This document shows positions 1 to 8,497 of a DNA stretch of 64,000 bases, piece by piece. Position numbers and translations under genes: made by a program. The first letter of the stretch is position 1, and every line of letters begins with the position of its first letter. Below the pieces are notes generated by a model. The model was not told the origin of the DNA. It ran no database searches and saw only the letters and a list, made by a program, of their open reading frames with translations. This DNA comes from Phormidesmis priestleyi BC1401 (GTDB lineage Bacteria > Cyanobacteriota > Cyanobacteriia > Leptolyngbyales > Leptolyngbyaceae), in the NCBI RefSeq assembly GCF_001650195.1, contig NZ_LXYR01000003.1:1-64000 (forward strand), read 5' to 3'.

Positions 1-108
1 AATTCGTTCCTGATTACCCTTGCCCGTCGTTTGGGTTGCCGTACTCTCCCAGATTGCATTCGTCATCTAGCCAATCAAGTCCATCAGGTTTTTCGCTGGC
101 TAACTTGA
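1..108 (+). CDS. C-terminal fragment of a CDS, possibly a transposase
   Basis: Frame 1 is open from the first base to a TGA at 106-108 and encodes the last 35 residues of a protein whose start lies outside the window. The tail is basic and ends in RWLT. Its character (LARRLGCRTLPDCIRHL, then a short Trp-containing end) recalls the C-termini of cyanobacterial DDE transposases, but 35 residues are too few to name a family. The next 115 bp hold no gene, and an inverted repeat follows at 225-255 that might be linked to it. Partial gene; function uncertain. Confidence 0.4.
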   Translation, partial: NSFLITLARRLGCRTLPDCIRHLANQVHQVFRWLT

Positions 109-224
109 AACCACCCTGGGAGAGCGATTATCCAAAGGGGAACTTGCTTTGCAAACGGGCGATCGTGCAGTATCAAACACGGCTTGATGGTGAATGATGA
201 TTGCTAGAAGACAAGATATAAAGA

Positions 225-255
225 TGTCCCCTGTAAAACGTTTTTACAAAGGACA
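225..255. repeat. Imperfect inverted repeat / hairpin
   Basis: Arms TGTCCCCTGTAAAA and TTTTACAAAGGACA pair with two mismatches around a very short loop. It lies just beyond the stop of the minus-strand GH57 gene and just after the transposase-like fragment, so it may be a terminator stem or an insertion-sequence end. There is no long T run, so it is not called a terminator. Confidence 0.35.
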
Positions 256-276
256 ATGAAGGGCGAGTTTTATCGG

Positions 277-1866
277 TTAGAGCGGACGATAAACGCGGTA
301 ATTGATGTCAGGGAAAATGTTGTCGATCGCTTCGACTTTCTCAATCCAACCCGAATCGATTTTGCCCTGATTGATGTCTTCATAGAGTTTGTTAAAGCGC
401 ATCAGGTGCGATCGAGTCCGACGAATTGCGTAAGGAACCATCGTTCCCGTTCGCATGATAAACGCCCAGTCAGACGACTGCGCTAACAGCACTTCTCTCG
501 CCGCTTGATTGAGTGCCCGCCCGCTTAGTTCATCTTCAGGTTCTTTTTTAGACAACTCGATCATCCGTTCTGCGGCTTTGTGCAGATGAGGATAGATCCA
601 GGCGTTGGTTTCGTTGAGCCAATATTCATGAAAGCCTTTGTAGCCCCAGCTCGACTGCGACGGACGGCAGACTTGCTGCATCGGTTCTGCCTTGAGATAG
701 TCGGCTAAGTGCGTCATCTCATAGGTGCCCTGATCAAACCACGACTTGCGGAACAAATAGTCGATAAACCACGGACCTTCATACCACCAATGCCCAAATA
801 GCTCGGCATCATAGGGCGATACAATAATCGGCGGACGCTGCATCATGTTGTGGAGATTTTCGACCTGCCGTTCGCGATTGTAGGAAAAATTGGCGGCGTG
901 TTCGGCGGTCTTTTCTTTTGCCCAGTAGGGATCGTAGAGTTGTTTATCTGACAGCCCCAGCCCTTTGCCTGTGATTTTGTGATATTTAATGCCCACATTT
1001 TTACGCTGACCGTTGGGCATGACGTAAGGCTTGATATATTCATATTCAGCATCCCAGCCTAAATCGCGATAAAACTCTCGATATTCAGACGCGCCGGGAT
1101 AGCCGACTTCCGATGACCAAACTTGCTGCGACGACTCATGATCGCGACCAAAAGCGGCGACTCCTGCCTCGGTGAAGATAGGGGCGTAGGTGCCAAAACG
1201 CGGACGGGGACGGGCGTAGAGAATGCCGTGTCCATCAGTGAGGAAGTAGCGCAGTCCGGCATCTGCCAACATCCGATCGACTCCCTCATAATAGGCGCAC
1301 TCTGGAAGCCAGATGCCATTTGCGGGACGATCGAAGGTCTGCTCATAGTGTTCACACGCAACTTGAATCTGTGCCCACACCGCTTGGGGATACATCTTCA
1401 TTAAGGGAAGATAGCCGTGAGTTGCGCCACAGGTAATGATTTCTAGGTTGCCGCGATCGAGATAGTGCTTAAACGCTTTAACGAGATTGCGATCGCACTT
1501 CTCCCAAAACATGCGCGCCGCTTTAAATTCTTTGGCGTTGTGTTCTGCCAGATATCTCATGTGACCATCGTGGGCGTGGCGATCGATTTCCATCTCAGCA
1601 AGTTCTTCAAGCTGCGCGAGATGGGCATCATAGCGATCTTGCAGCAATGGATCGAGCAACATCGACACCAGCGGCGGAGTCATGCTCATGGTGAGTTTAA
1701 ACTCGACCCCATCGCGGATCAAACCCTCAAACACTTGCAGCAGAGGGATATATGTTTCGGTAATGGCTTCATAGAGCCATTCTTCCTCTAGCACGTAATC
1801 ACTTTCGGGGTGACGAACAAAGGGCAAGTGGGCGTGCAAGACGAGGGCAACATATCCAATGCTCAT
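277..1866 (-). CDS. GH57 family glucan-acting enzyme (DUF1957 / branching-enzyme type)
   Basis: A 529-residue glycoside hydrolase family 57 protein, expected to act on alpha-1,4/1,6-glucans (glycogen) in the cytoplasm as a branching enzyme or glucanotransferase. The N-terminus has the family opening GYVALVLHAHLPFVRHPE. The catalytic nucleophile is probably the Glu in GIWLPECAYYEG (about residue 189), and the acid/base the Asp in SPYDAELFGHWWYEGP (about residue 353). The open frame extends 18 codons further to an ATG at 1920, but family members start at MxIGYVAL, so the ATG at 1866 is preferred; neither start has a strong ribosome binding site. Length is normal for the short cyanobacterial form. 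Branching activity is a family inference. Confidence 0.85.
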   Translation of the reverse strand: MSIGYVALVLHAHLPFVRHPESDYVLEEEWLYEAITETYIPLLQVFEGLIRDGVEFKLTMSMTPPLVSMLLDPLLQDRYDAHLAQLEELAEMEIDRHAHDGHMRYLAEHNAKEFKAARMFWEKCDRNLVKAFKHYLDRGNLEIITCGATHGYLPLMKMYPQAVWAQIQVACEHYEQTFDRPANGIWLPECAYYEGVDRMLADAGLRYFLTDGHGILYARPRPRFGTYAPIFTEAGVAAFGRDHESSQQVWSSEVGYPGASEYREFYRDLGWDAEYEYIKPYVMPNGQRKNVGIKYHKITGKGLGLSDKQLYDPYWAKEKTAEHAANFSYNRERQVENLHNMMQRPPIIVSPYDAELFGHWWYEGPWFIDYLFRKSWFDQGTYEMTHLADYLKAEPMQQVCRPSQSSWGYKGFHEYWLNETNAWIYPHLHKAAERMIELSKKEPEDELSGRALNQAAREVLLAQSSDWAFIMRTGTMVPYAIRRTRSHLMRFNKLYEDINQGKIDSGWIEKVEAIDNIFPDINYRVYRPL

Positions 1867-2013
1867 AAGACTTTCGGGTATAGAGAATGAAACGCTGGGG
1901 AAAAACTCAAGAGTTGCCAAAATTGTAAAGCAAAACCGAGGGCGAAACTTATTCTGCGGGGATCAGGTTGTCGGGAATTGAAAAAGTCATCACGATTATG
2001 GCTTTATTCGTCA

Positions 2014-2179
2014 GCGTTGCTGAATAGCGGGATAGACTGCCCTCCTCACGAAGTGGGGCAAGCCCTCCCCAACCCTTCTCCCTAAGGAGAAGGGAGCTAA
2101 AGATCTTGTCCCCTCTCCTTTTGGGAGAGGGCTAGGGTGAGGATCAATCTGGAAATTCATCCATCAATTCAGCAACGCC
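2014..2179. mobile_element. MITE A: 166-bp non-autonomous element with 12-bp terminal inverted repeats
   Basis: Perfect 12-bp terminal repeats GCGTTGCTGAAT (2014-2025) and ATTCAGCAACGC (2167-2178) enclose a non-coding core rich in palindromes (CCCTCTCC / GGAGAGGG type). A 9-bp direct repeat TATTCGTCA flanks it at 2005-2013 and 2180-2188 and looks like a target-site duplication. The right end falls in the stop codon of the MFS gene. The core at 2037-2142 is about 85 percent like that of the element at 3957-4137, read in the opposite orientation. Confidence 0.8.
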
Positions 2180-3363
2180 TATTCGTCAACGATCGCGGCA
2201 TATCGACGGCGGTTGACGATCGCAAACACCCACACGATCGAGGTGAGAAACCCTGCCAAATATAAGGGATAGCGATACGTTGAGGGATAAGCTTGATTGA
2301 CCATCAATCCGGCAATTACAGGTCCGAACGCATTAGAAGCGCTCAAATAAGAGGAGTTTAATCCCATCACGGTGCCTTGATCTTGAGAAGAGGCATTGAG
2401 AGAGATTAACGTATTGATCATCGGCTGAACTAATGAGTTAAACAAAGAAAAGACAATGCTAACAATCACAAAATAAGAAATGTTTGCCCAAATCGGCATT
2501 AGAACAAATGAAATGCTGCGGACAAACAGTGCGAATAACAAGATAGTCACAAGATTGAACCGCCGATTGAGCACTGACACACCCCAAGTTTGCATAATCA
2601 CTCCCAGTACGCCAAATAGGAGGAACATCAGCGTGAGTGCACGATTATCTTGATTGAGCACATGCAAAAAATAAAGCTGAAAGGCATACGTGAAGATCGT
2701 AAATGTTGTGCCGATAAAAAAGTTGATGATTAGCAGAATGCCAACTCTTGGAATCGCTAGACCTTTAATCAGATTTTCTAAACCGAGGTCAAAAATGTTG
2801 CGCGATCGTCCCGCTTTATGTTGCAGGGTTTCGGGCAAAAAGAAGAGGGTGATTAGCAGGGCAACGAATGCGATCGCGCTCGACACCAAAAAAGCCGCTC
2901 CGAGTGAAACCTGTTGAGCAAACAAACTCGTCGCTGGACCTAGCACAAATCCTAGACCAAAGGCTGCCCCAAAAATTCCAAACCCTTTGGCACGATCGGC
3001 AGGGGTCGTCACATCTGAGATGATGGCTTGAGCGACCGATGCGTTGCCGCCCGTGATGCTGTCTAAAAATCGCGCGATGAATAAAACGCTGGCGGTCGTA
3101 GCGGTGCCTGCAATCAGGTTAGCGATTACAGTTCCGGCTAGGCTGATGATCAAAAGCGGCTTTCGTCCAAAGCGATCGGAGAGTTTGCCAATGATTGGGG
3201 TCGCAAAAAACTGAGCGATCGCGTAGCTCGAAAATAGTAGGCTGGTTTGAAAATCATTTAAGCCAAATTGTTTGCCGTATAAATAGAGAACTGGAATTAA
3301 AATCGTGAAACTAAGCGCATTAATAAACGCAACGAGAGCCGTCACCCAAAACGTTCGATTCAT
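2179..3363 (-). CDS. MFS transporter, DHA1 / TetA-like drug exporter
   Basis: A 394-residue inner-membrane protein with about 12 hydrophobic segments and a major-facilitator signature in the loop between TM2 and TM3, GKLSDRFGRKPLL (about residues 59-71). The general TetA-like layout suggests proton-driven export of a small lipophilic compound; the substrate cannot be read. The ATG at 3363 has a weak AGAGAA upstream. The stop codon TAG is built from the first bases of a target-site duplication plus the terminal base of the adjoining MITE; without the element the frame would end at the same residue with TAA. The gene is a single transcription unit, divergent from the small secreted protein at 3497. 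Confidence 0.85.
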   Translation of the reverse strand: MNRTFWVTALVAFINALSFTILIPVLYLYGKQFGLNDFQTSLLFSSYAIAQFFATPIIGKLSDRFGRKPLLIISLAGTVIANLIAGTATTASVLFIARFLDSITGGNASVAQAIISDVTTPADRAKGFGIFGAAFGLGFVLGPATSLFAQQVSLGAAFLVSSAIAFVALLITLFFLPETLQHKAGRSRNIFDLGLENLIKGLAIPRVGILLIINFFIGTTFTIFTYAFQLYFLHVLNQDNRALTLMFLLFGVLGVIMQTWGVSVLNRRFNLVTILLFALFVRSISFVLMPIWANISYFVIVSIVFSLFNSLVQPMINTLISLNASSQDQGTVMGLNSSYLSASNAFGPVIAGLMVNQAYPSTYRYPLYLAGFLTSIVWVFAIVNRRRYAAIVDE

Positions 3364-3496
3364 TTCAATTCTCTAAGAGCGGTCATTTTGATTTTGGCAG
3401 ACGCGTGCTGTCCGTGTGCGCCAGACAACATGGAGAAACAAATGACCAATGATACGGTTGCTGAAGACTGTCTAAAATTTGGGTAAGGCTTCAGCG

Positions 3497-3934
3497 ATGC
3501 GTGTCAAGCTGCTATTTGTTGGACTGCTTTTGTCAAGCTTTTTTGCCCCAGTTTTTCCAGCTTGGGCGGAAACTAGGCAACTAAACTATACTCTCACGCC
3601 TGAAGCCAACCAATCATTTAATGGGCTGATTCAGCAAGCAGAACGGCTAGCAGAACAGTCAGTAAAAGAGAGCTTTGCCAATCCTTCAACGGTGGCGATC
3701 GAGCTAAAAATCTTGGCAGAACGTGAGGGACTCACCGCTCCAATTCTCTATGTTCGCGTGACTCGTGCCGACTGGCAAAGACAGTCTAATCTGCGATCGG
3801 CATTCACCTATCTTCGGGGAGCCGAGCAATTGTTGGGGTTCAGGCTTCCTCAAAATTCTCAGCCGCTCTCGCCAGCAACGGCGGTCAGTTTGGCATCGCC
3901 TCAAAGCGAACCGAACTACTATGACAATCCATAA
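3497..3934 (+). CDS. Small secreted hypothetical protein
   Basis: A 145-residue protein that begins with a clear signal peptide (MRVKLLFVGLLLSSFFAPVF, probable cleavage after PAWA, about residue 24). The mature part is soluble, with an alpha/beta look and a disordered Ser/Pro-rich tail ending NYYDNP. No known domain is recognised. The open frame reaches back to a TTG at 3479, but the ATG at 3497 sits directly before the signal peptide and has GGTAAGG in front, so it is preferred. A MITE lies 22 bp past the stop. Probably periplasmic or extracellular; function unknown. Confidence 0.7.
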   Translation: MRVKLLFVGLLLSSFFAPVFPAWAETRQLNYTLTPEANQSFNGLIQQAERLAEQSVKESFANPSTVAIELKILAEREGLTAPILYVRVTRADWQRQSNLRSAFTYLRGAEQLLGFRLPQNSQPLSPATAVSLASPQSEPNYYDNP

Positions 3935-3956
3935 GAACTTATGGCTTAACGGTGAG

Positions 3957-4137
3957 TATAGCAATCCTAATTAACTTGTGAGATGCAGAGATTCTGCCCT
4001 CACCCTAAATCCCTCTCCCCAAGGAGAGGGACTTTGACTTTCTGGCTCCCTTCTCCTTGGGGAGAAGGGCTGGCGAGGGCTTGCCCCACTTTGTGAGGAG
4101 GGCAGACCAAATTTACAACTGATTCAGGATTGCTATA
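3957..4137. mobile_element. MITE B: 181-bp non-autonomous element with TA-bounded 12-bp inverted repeats
   Basis: Perfect terminal repeats TATAGCAATCCT (3957-3968) and AGGATTGCTATA (4126-4137). The outer TA on both sides would suit the TA target duplication typical of IS630/Tc1-type elements (inference). There is no coding capacity. The core (3997-4105) is in inverse orientation to that of MITE A, with the same run of two hairpins (CCCTCTCCCC/AAGGAGAGGG and CCCTTCTCC/GGAGAAGGG). Confidence 0.8.
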
Positions 4138-4168
4138 GAATCCACTTGAATGAGAACAGTTTCAACTA

Positions 4169-4870
4169 TCAAGAATTGATATCCAGGACTTTCACAACCA
4201 CTTTCTTGTATATTTTTTTGCCGTCCTCATTTAAGTGAACGCCATCAGATGTCAATCCTGCTTTGAGGCTCCGATCGTTAAACAGGGGTTCGAGTCCTTG
4301 ATCAACAAGTGCGACACTCTCGACATCAGCCACTTCACGAATCAAGGCGTTGATTTCTTCAACACGCTCGATCGTTCCAGCGACGTTGGGGTTGCGGCTT
4401 GCCTCAAGAGTCGAATAAAACGCAGGAGTCAGCGTCACTTGGCTGGCTCCCATTGAGCGAGTCAGTAAGATAATTTGCTCAAGATTGCTTACAAACTCGT
4501 CGTTGCGAATGGCATACAAAGCATCATTGGTGCCGATCGCGATCATCACATTTTGGCATTGCACATCCGCAGCTTTTAGCGTTTTTAATTGCTCTAATAG
4601 CGACACAGTGCTTAAGCCGCCCATCGCGAAGTTAGCGGCATCTTTACCCAACGTGTTGCCTAACCCCGATGAGATCGAATCTCCAAACAGACAGCCTTTA
4701 TATCGCTGTCTTTGACTTGACTGTGCCTGATCCTTTACCTTTGAGCGCCACCATGCCAGATCGCCTAGTTTGTCTGGCTTCATCTGAGCGATCGAGACTT
4801 GATTTAACAGCCCAACCAGCCCAACTGATGACAGCATTGTCACCAAACTAATCTTGAAATTCTTGATCAT
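4169..4870 (-). CDS. Secreted SGNH/GDSL-type hydrolase
   Basis: A 233-residue protein with an N-terminal signal or anchor segment (about residues 5-28) and an SGNH hydrolase domain: block I GDSISSG (Ser about residue 65), block II Gly in AMGGLS, block III GTND (Asn about 115) and block V DGVHLN (Asp about 209, His about 212). These residues support an esterase, lipase or carbohydrate-deacetylase activity outside the cytoplasm; the substrate is unknown. An upstream ATG at 4915 would add 15 residues before the hydrophobic segment; the ATG at 4870 gives a better signal peptide. It runs opposite to MITE B, which lies beyond its 3' end. Confidence 0.8.
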   Translation of the reverse strand: MIKNFKISLVTMLSSVGLVGLLNQVSIAQMKPDKLGDLAWWRSKVKDQAQSSQRQRYKGCLFGDSISSGLGNTLGKDAANFAMGGLSTVSLLEQLKTLKAADVQCQNVMIAIGTNDALYAIRNDEFVSNLEQIILLTRSMGASQVTLTPAFYSTLEASRNPNVAGTIERVEEINALIREVADVESVALVDQGLEPLFNDRSLKAGLTSDGVHLNEDGKKIYKKVVVKVLDINS

Positions 4871-4953
4871 AGCGAGTCGATTGAGAAAAATCAGAAAGCT
4901 TGCCTCATGATACATGACCGATCTGACCTCGATAGTGTTCCGGTGGTCTGAAT

Positions 4954-5892
4954 TCAGTCATCTAAGCTTTCTTTCACGTAAGGAATGCCTAAAGCGGCAG
5001 GAGGCGTAGATTTGCCTGCTAAACCGATAAGCGCGAATAAAGCAATCACGTAAGGCAACATCACTAAGAATTGATAAGGAATGTTTAAGCCAAATGCCTG
5101 GATTCTTAACTGTAATGCTTCGGTTGCACCAAACAAAACGCAGGCGAGAACGGTGCTAATGGGATGCCATCGACCAAAAATTAAGGCGGCTAACGCAATA
5201 AATCCTTTGCCTGCGCTAATGTCTTCCATAAAGAACTTAACGTGAACTAAAACCAAATATGCACCGCCTAGAGATGCTAAACAACCACTTAGCATGACGC
5301 TAAGATAGCGCACAAATAACACTGAAACTCCAGCCGTCTCAGCCGCACGGGGATATTCTCCAACCGCTCGGAGGGTGAGTCCTAAGCTCGTTTTGAACAA
5401 TAGATAAGTGATCAACGGCACCAGCAGCAGCAATAGATAGACGAGCGGATCTTGATTGAAAAACAGAGACCCCACGATCGGGATTTGGCTTAATCCTGGA
5501 ATGGCGATCGCGTCGAGTCCTTGCAATGGCTGACTCGTTTTGCTATTGAACACCAGCCGCGATAAAAATGCCGTCAACCCTGCCGCAGAAAGATTGATCG
5601 CTAGCCCTGACACGAGTTGATCGACTCGCAGCGTCACACACAGATAAGCGTGAAGCAACCCCACTAAGCCGCCCACGATCAGCGCTGCCAAAATCGCGAC
5701 CCAAACGCTACCTGTATAAAATACAGTCGCTGCACTGACAAACGCACCTGTAAGCAGCATCCCTTCTAGCCCGATGTTGAGCACGCCCGATCGCTCAGAA
5801 AAGAGTCCGCCCAGTGCCGCAAACGCCAACGGAACCGAGAGGCGAAGACTGGCAGCAAGATAGTCAGACAGAAAAGCAGCCGAATCGGACAT
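4954..5892 (-). CDS. Nucleoside-type ABC transporter permease (NupQ/YufQ-like)
   Basis: A 312-residue integral membrane protein of the BPD_transp_2 family (LivH/RbsC fold), with the family segment GLFSERSGVLNIGLEGMLL near the N-terminus and about 8-10 membrane helices. It is the last gene of a minus-strand operon with a second permease, a double ATPase and a BMP-family binding protein, the order seen for bacterial purine-nucleoside importers. It starts 8 bp after the preceding permease. Role: one half of the membrane channel. The nucleoside substrate is inferred from the family. Confidence 0.88.
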   Translation of the reverse strand: MSDSAAFLSDYLAASLRLSVPLAFAALGGLFSERSGVLNIGLEGMLLTGAFVSAATVFYTGSVWVAILAALIVGGLVGLLHAYLCVTLRVDQLVSGLAINLSAAGLTAFLSRLVFNSKTSQPLQGLDAIAIPGLSQIPIVGSLFFNQDPLVYLLLLLVPLITYLLFKTSLGLTLRAVGEYPRAAETAGVSVLFVRYLSVMLSGCLASLGGAYLVLVHVKFFMEDISAGKGFIALAALIFGRWHPISTVLACVLFGATEALQLRIQAFGLNIPYQFLVMLPYVIALFALIGLAGKSTPPAALGIPYVKESLDD

Positions 5893-5900
5893 AGAAATCT

Positions 5901-6962
5901 TTATCCACTTGTGATAACGGAAGACTGACGGATAGCGAATCGCTTTTCTAACGCTAAACCGATTGCGATAAACAACACGGCGAGTCCTTGAATAGCATAC
6001 ACAACCGTAACGGGAACCCCTGCACTGCGCTGCATGACATTAGCCCCACTGCGAAGGGCACCAAAAAACAGCGAAGTCATCACGACCCCGACTAAATTAC
6101 CACGACTTAGAAACGCGATCGCGATTGCATCAAAACCATATCCCGGCGAAAATTGGTCAAACAACCGATACTTCAAGCCCGTCACTTCCCCGGCTCCTGC
6201 AAGTCCTGCCAGTCCTCCGGCGGTTGCCATGACTAACATAATGGTGCGCTCGACTGAGATTCCGGCGTAGCGAGCCGCGATCGGATTTTGTCCCACGGCT
6301 TCGATCTGGTAGCCCAACGGCAATCGCTGAAACACGATCCACAAGACGATCGTCGCCGCGAACCCGATCAGAATTCCGGCGTGGGTTTGGGTTTGGGGCA
6401 GAATGATCGGCAGTTGGGCAGAGGTGGCGATCGTCGGACTGTAAGGACTCGGCGCACCTGGCTCGATCAGAGGATTGCTGACCAGATAGTTAATCAAATT
6501 AAGGGCAATGTAGTTGAGCAGTAAAGTCGTAATCACCTCATTGATGCCGCGTATCGCTTTCAAATAGCCAGGAATCAGCCCCCAGATTGCCCCAAACAAA
6601 AAGCCACTCAGCAGCGCCAAAGGAACGTGAATCAAGGCGGGTAGCCCGTGAACATACAGCCCAACTAGAACGCTGCCCAAGCCCCCCATATAAATCTGAC
6701 CTTCGCCCCCAATATTAAATTGTCCTGCTTTGAGCGCTACGAATACGCCCAAGCTCGTTAACAGTAACGGTGCCGTTTTTGTTAACGTGGTGCCGAATCC
6801 ATAGTAATTAGCAAGTGCTTCGCGAAACAGAACAGAATAAGCAGCGATCGGATTCACTCCCGCCAACGCAATCAAGCCAGCCCCGACTAACAGCGCAGAT
6901 GAAATTGCGAATAGGGGAGATAACACCGGAGTGATTGATCGTAGAATTTGATTCGCTTTCAT
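5901..6962 (-). CDS. Nucleoside-type ABC transporter permease (NupP/YufP-like)
   Basis: A 353-residue membrane protein, also of the BPD_transp_2 family, with the diagnostic stretch FVALKAGQFNIGGEGQIYMG (about residues 74-93) followed by multiple hydrophobic helices. Its ATG overlaps the stop of the upstream ATPase gene by 4 bp (6959-6962), so translation is probably coupled. It pairs with the permease at 4954-5892 as a heterodimeric channel. The length fits the longer of the two permeases usual for this importer type. Confidence 0.88.
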   Translation of the reverse strand: MKANQILRSITPVLSPLFAISSALLVGAGLIALAGVNPIAAYSVLFREALANYYGFGTTLTKTAPLLLTSLGVFVALKAGQFNIGGEGQIYMGGLGSVLVGLYVHGLPALIHVPLALLSGFLFGAIWGLIPGYLKAIRGINEVITTLLLNYIALNLINYLVSNPLIEPGAPSPYSPTIATSAQLPIILPQTQTHAGILIGFAATIVLWIVFQRLPLGYQIEAVGQNPIAARYAGISVERTIMLVMATAGGLAGLAGAGEVTGLKYRLFDQFSPGYGFDAIAIAFLSRGNLVGVVMTSLFFGALRSGANVMQRSAGVPVTVVYAIQGLAVLFIAIGLALEKRFAIRQSSVITSG

Positions 6963-8491
6963 GGTGACAACCTCCCGGCTGGGCTTCCTGCCATTAACAA
7001 GCCCAGTTGTTCAACGGTTGCCGTCGCCGCATCAAGAATTGCCACAAATCGCCCTTCATAAAGGACGGCAATCCGATCGCTCATCATCATAATTTCCTCT
7101 AGCTCGGTCGAGATATAGAGAATGGCGGCTCCTCGCTGTCGTTCAGTTAGGAGGGCTTGCTGCACATACTCAGTTGCGCCCACATCTAGACCTCGCGTCG
7201 GCTGCATCGCCACAATTAAAGAAGGATCACCAGAGAGTTCTCGTGCGAGAACAACCTTCTGCTGATTGCCTCCCGAAAGCTGACTGACGCGCAGTTTCCC
7301 ACTCGTCGCACGGATATCAAAGGATTGAATTGCCTGTGTTGCGTGATGGGCGATCGCGCCGCGCTGCAACCATCCATTTCGGCAAAACGGCAACTGCTGA
7401 AACCCTTTGAGAATCAGATTTCGGGCAATGCTGAACCTCAGAATCAGCCCCATTTTTTGCCGATCTTCTGGGATATAGCCAATCTTCAAACGTTTGATGC
7501 GTTGCTGCATTGTCCAACGCGTGATTAGCTGCCCGTTGAGAATCAGTTCTCCGGCAGTGGCGGGACGTAGACCTGCGATCGCGTCGGCTAATTCTCGCTG
7601 ACCGTTGCCATCGACTCCGGCAACCCCCAAAATCTCCCCGGCTTTTAGCGTAAAAGAGACATTTTGCACCGCGTTTAAGTGACGATCGTCCCTCACCTGC
7701 AAGTTCTGCACTTCTAGAACGATGTGATCCGAAGACTGAGCCGCTTTTTCGAGATGAAACAGCACGTCTCGACCCACCATCAGCCGCGCCAAATCTTGAC
7801 GAGTCGAGTTGTGCGCGATCGTTGTGCCGACCACTCGCCCCCGTCGCAGCACTGTTATGTGATCGCACAAACTCAGGATTTCATCTAACTTGTGACTGAT
7901 AAACAAAATCGTATGATTCGCTGCTGCCAGTTGACGCAACACTTTAAAGAAACCCTGCACTTCAGGAGGCGTTAACACTGCGGTTGGCTCGTCTAAAATC
8001 AACACTTTTGCCTGACGATACAAAGCTTTGAGAATCTCGACTCGCTGCTGAGTGCCTACAGGCAGATCGCCGACTTTAGCAAGCGGATCGATCGAGAGTC
8101 CGTATCGTTCTGACATGACCAAAATCTCGCGGGACTTTTGTTTCAAATTCAGCCGCAGAGTCAACGGGCTACCCAAAATGATATTCTCAATCACCGTCAA
8201 CTGCGGCACCAGCATAAAATGTTGATGAATCATGCCGATGCCCTGCGCGATCGCCACCTTCGGAGACGTAATTTGTACGGCTCGATCGTGCAAATAAATC
8301 TGCCCTGCCTCCGGCTGATACAATCCGCATAAAATATTCATTAGGGTTGTTTTCCCGGCTCCATTTTCACCGAGCAACCCATGAATACTTCCAGCATTCA
8401 CCTTCAGATTAATAGAGTCGTTGGCAACAAAATTACCAAACCGTTTTGTAATTCCCTCAAGCCGAAGATAAGCAGTCTCTCCATCTCTCAT
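6959..8491 (-). CDS. Nucleoside-type ABC transporter, duplicated ATP-binding subunit (NupO/YufO-like)
   Basis: A 510-residue cytoplasmic ATPase carrying two ABC domains in one chain. Domain 1 has an intact Walker A GENGAGKTT (about residues 41-49), Walker B VLILDEPTAVL and a degenerate signature PVGTQQR. Domain 2 has a degenerate P-loop (GVDGNGQRE) but a good signature LSGGNQQK. This split of intact and degenerate sites is normal for RbsA/MglA/NupO ATPases. The start at 8491 has AGGAAAG immediately upstream, overlapping the stop region of the binding-protein gene 6 bp away. It energises the permeases encoded downstream. Confidence 0.9.
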   Translation of the reverse strand: MRDGETAYLRLEGITKRFGNFVANDSINLKVNAGSIHGLLGENGAGKTTLMNILCGLYQPEAGQIYLHDRAVQITSPKVAIAQGIGMIHQHFMLVPQLTVIENIILGSPLTLRLNLKQKSREILVMSERYGLSIDPLAKVGDLPVGTQQRVEILKALYRQAKVLILDEPTAVLTPPEVQGFFKVLRQLAAANHTILFISHKLDEILSLCDHITVLRRGRVVGTTIAHNSTRQDLARLMVGRDVLFHLEKAAQSSDHIVLEVQNLQVRDDRHLNAVQNVSFTLKAGEILGVAGVDGNGQRELADAIAGLRPATAGELILNGQLITRWTMQQRIKRLKIGYIPEDRQKMGLILRFSIARNLILKGFQQLPFCRNGWLQRGAIAHHATQAIQSFDIRATSGKLRVSQLSGGNQQKVVLARELSGDPSLIVAMQPTRGLDVGATEYVQQALLTERQRGAAILYISTELEEIMMMSDRIAVLYEGRFVAILDAATATVEQLGLLMAGSPAGRLSP

Positions 8492-8497
8492 TCTTTC

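Noticed and set aside
7317-7868. Open frame of 183 codons on the minus strand inside the ABC ATPase gene
   Set aside because: It lies wholly within a well-supported ATPase in another frame and has a low-complexity Arg/Ser composition. The same holds for the frames at 16786-17280, 31235-31687, 45607-46065 and 59073-59771.
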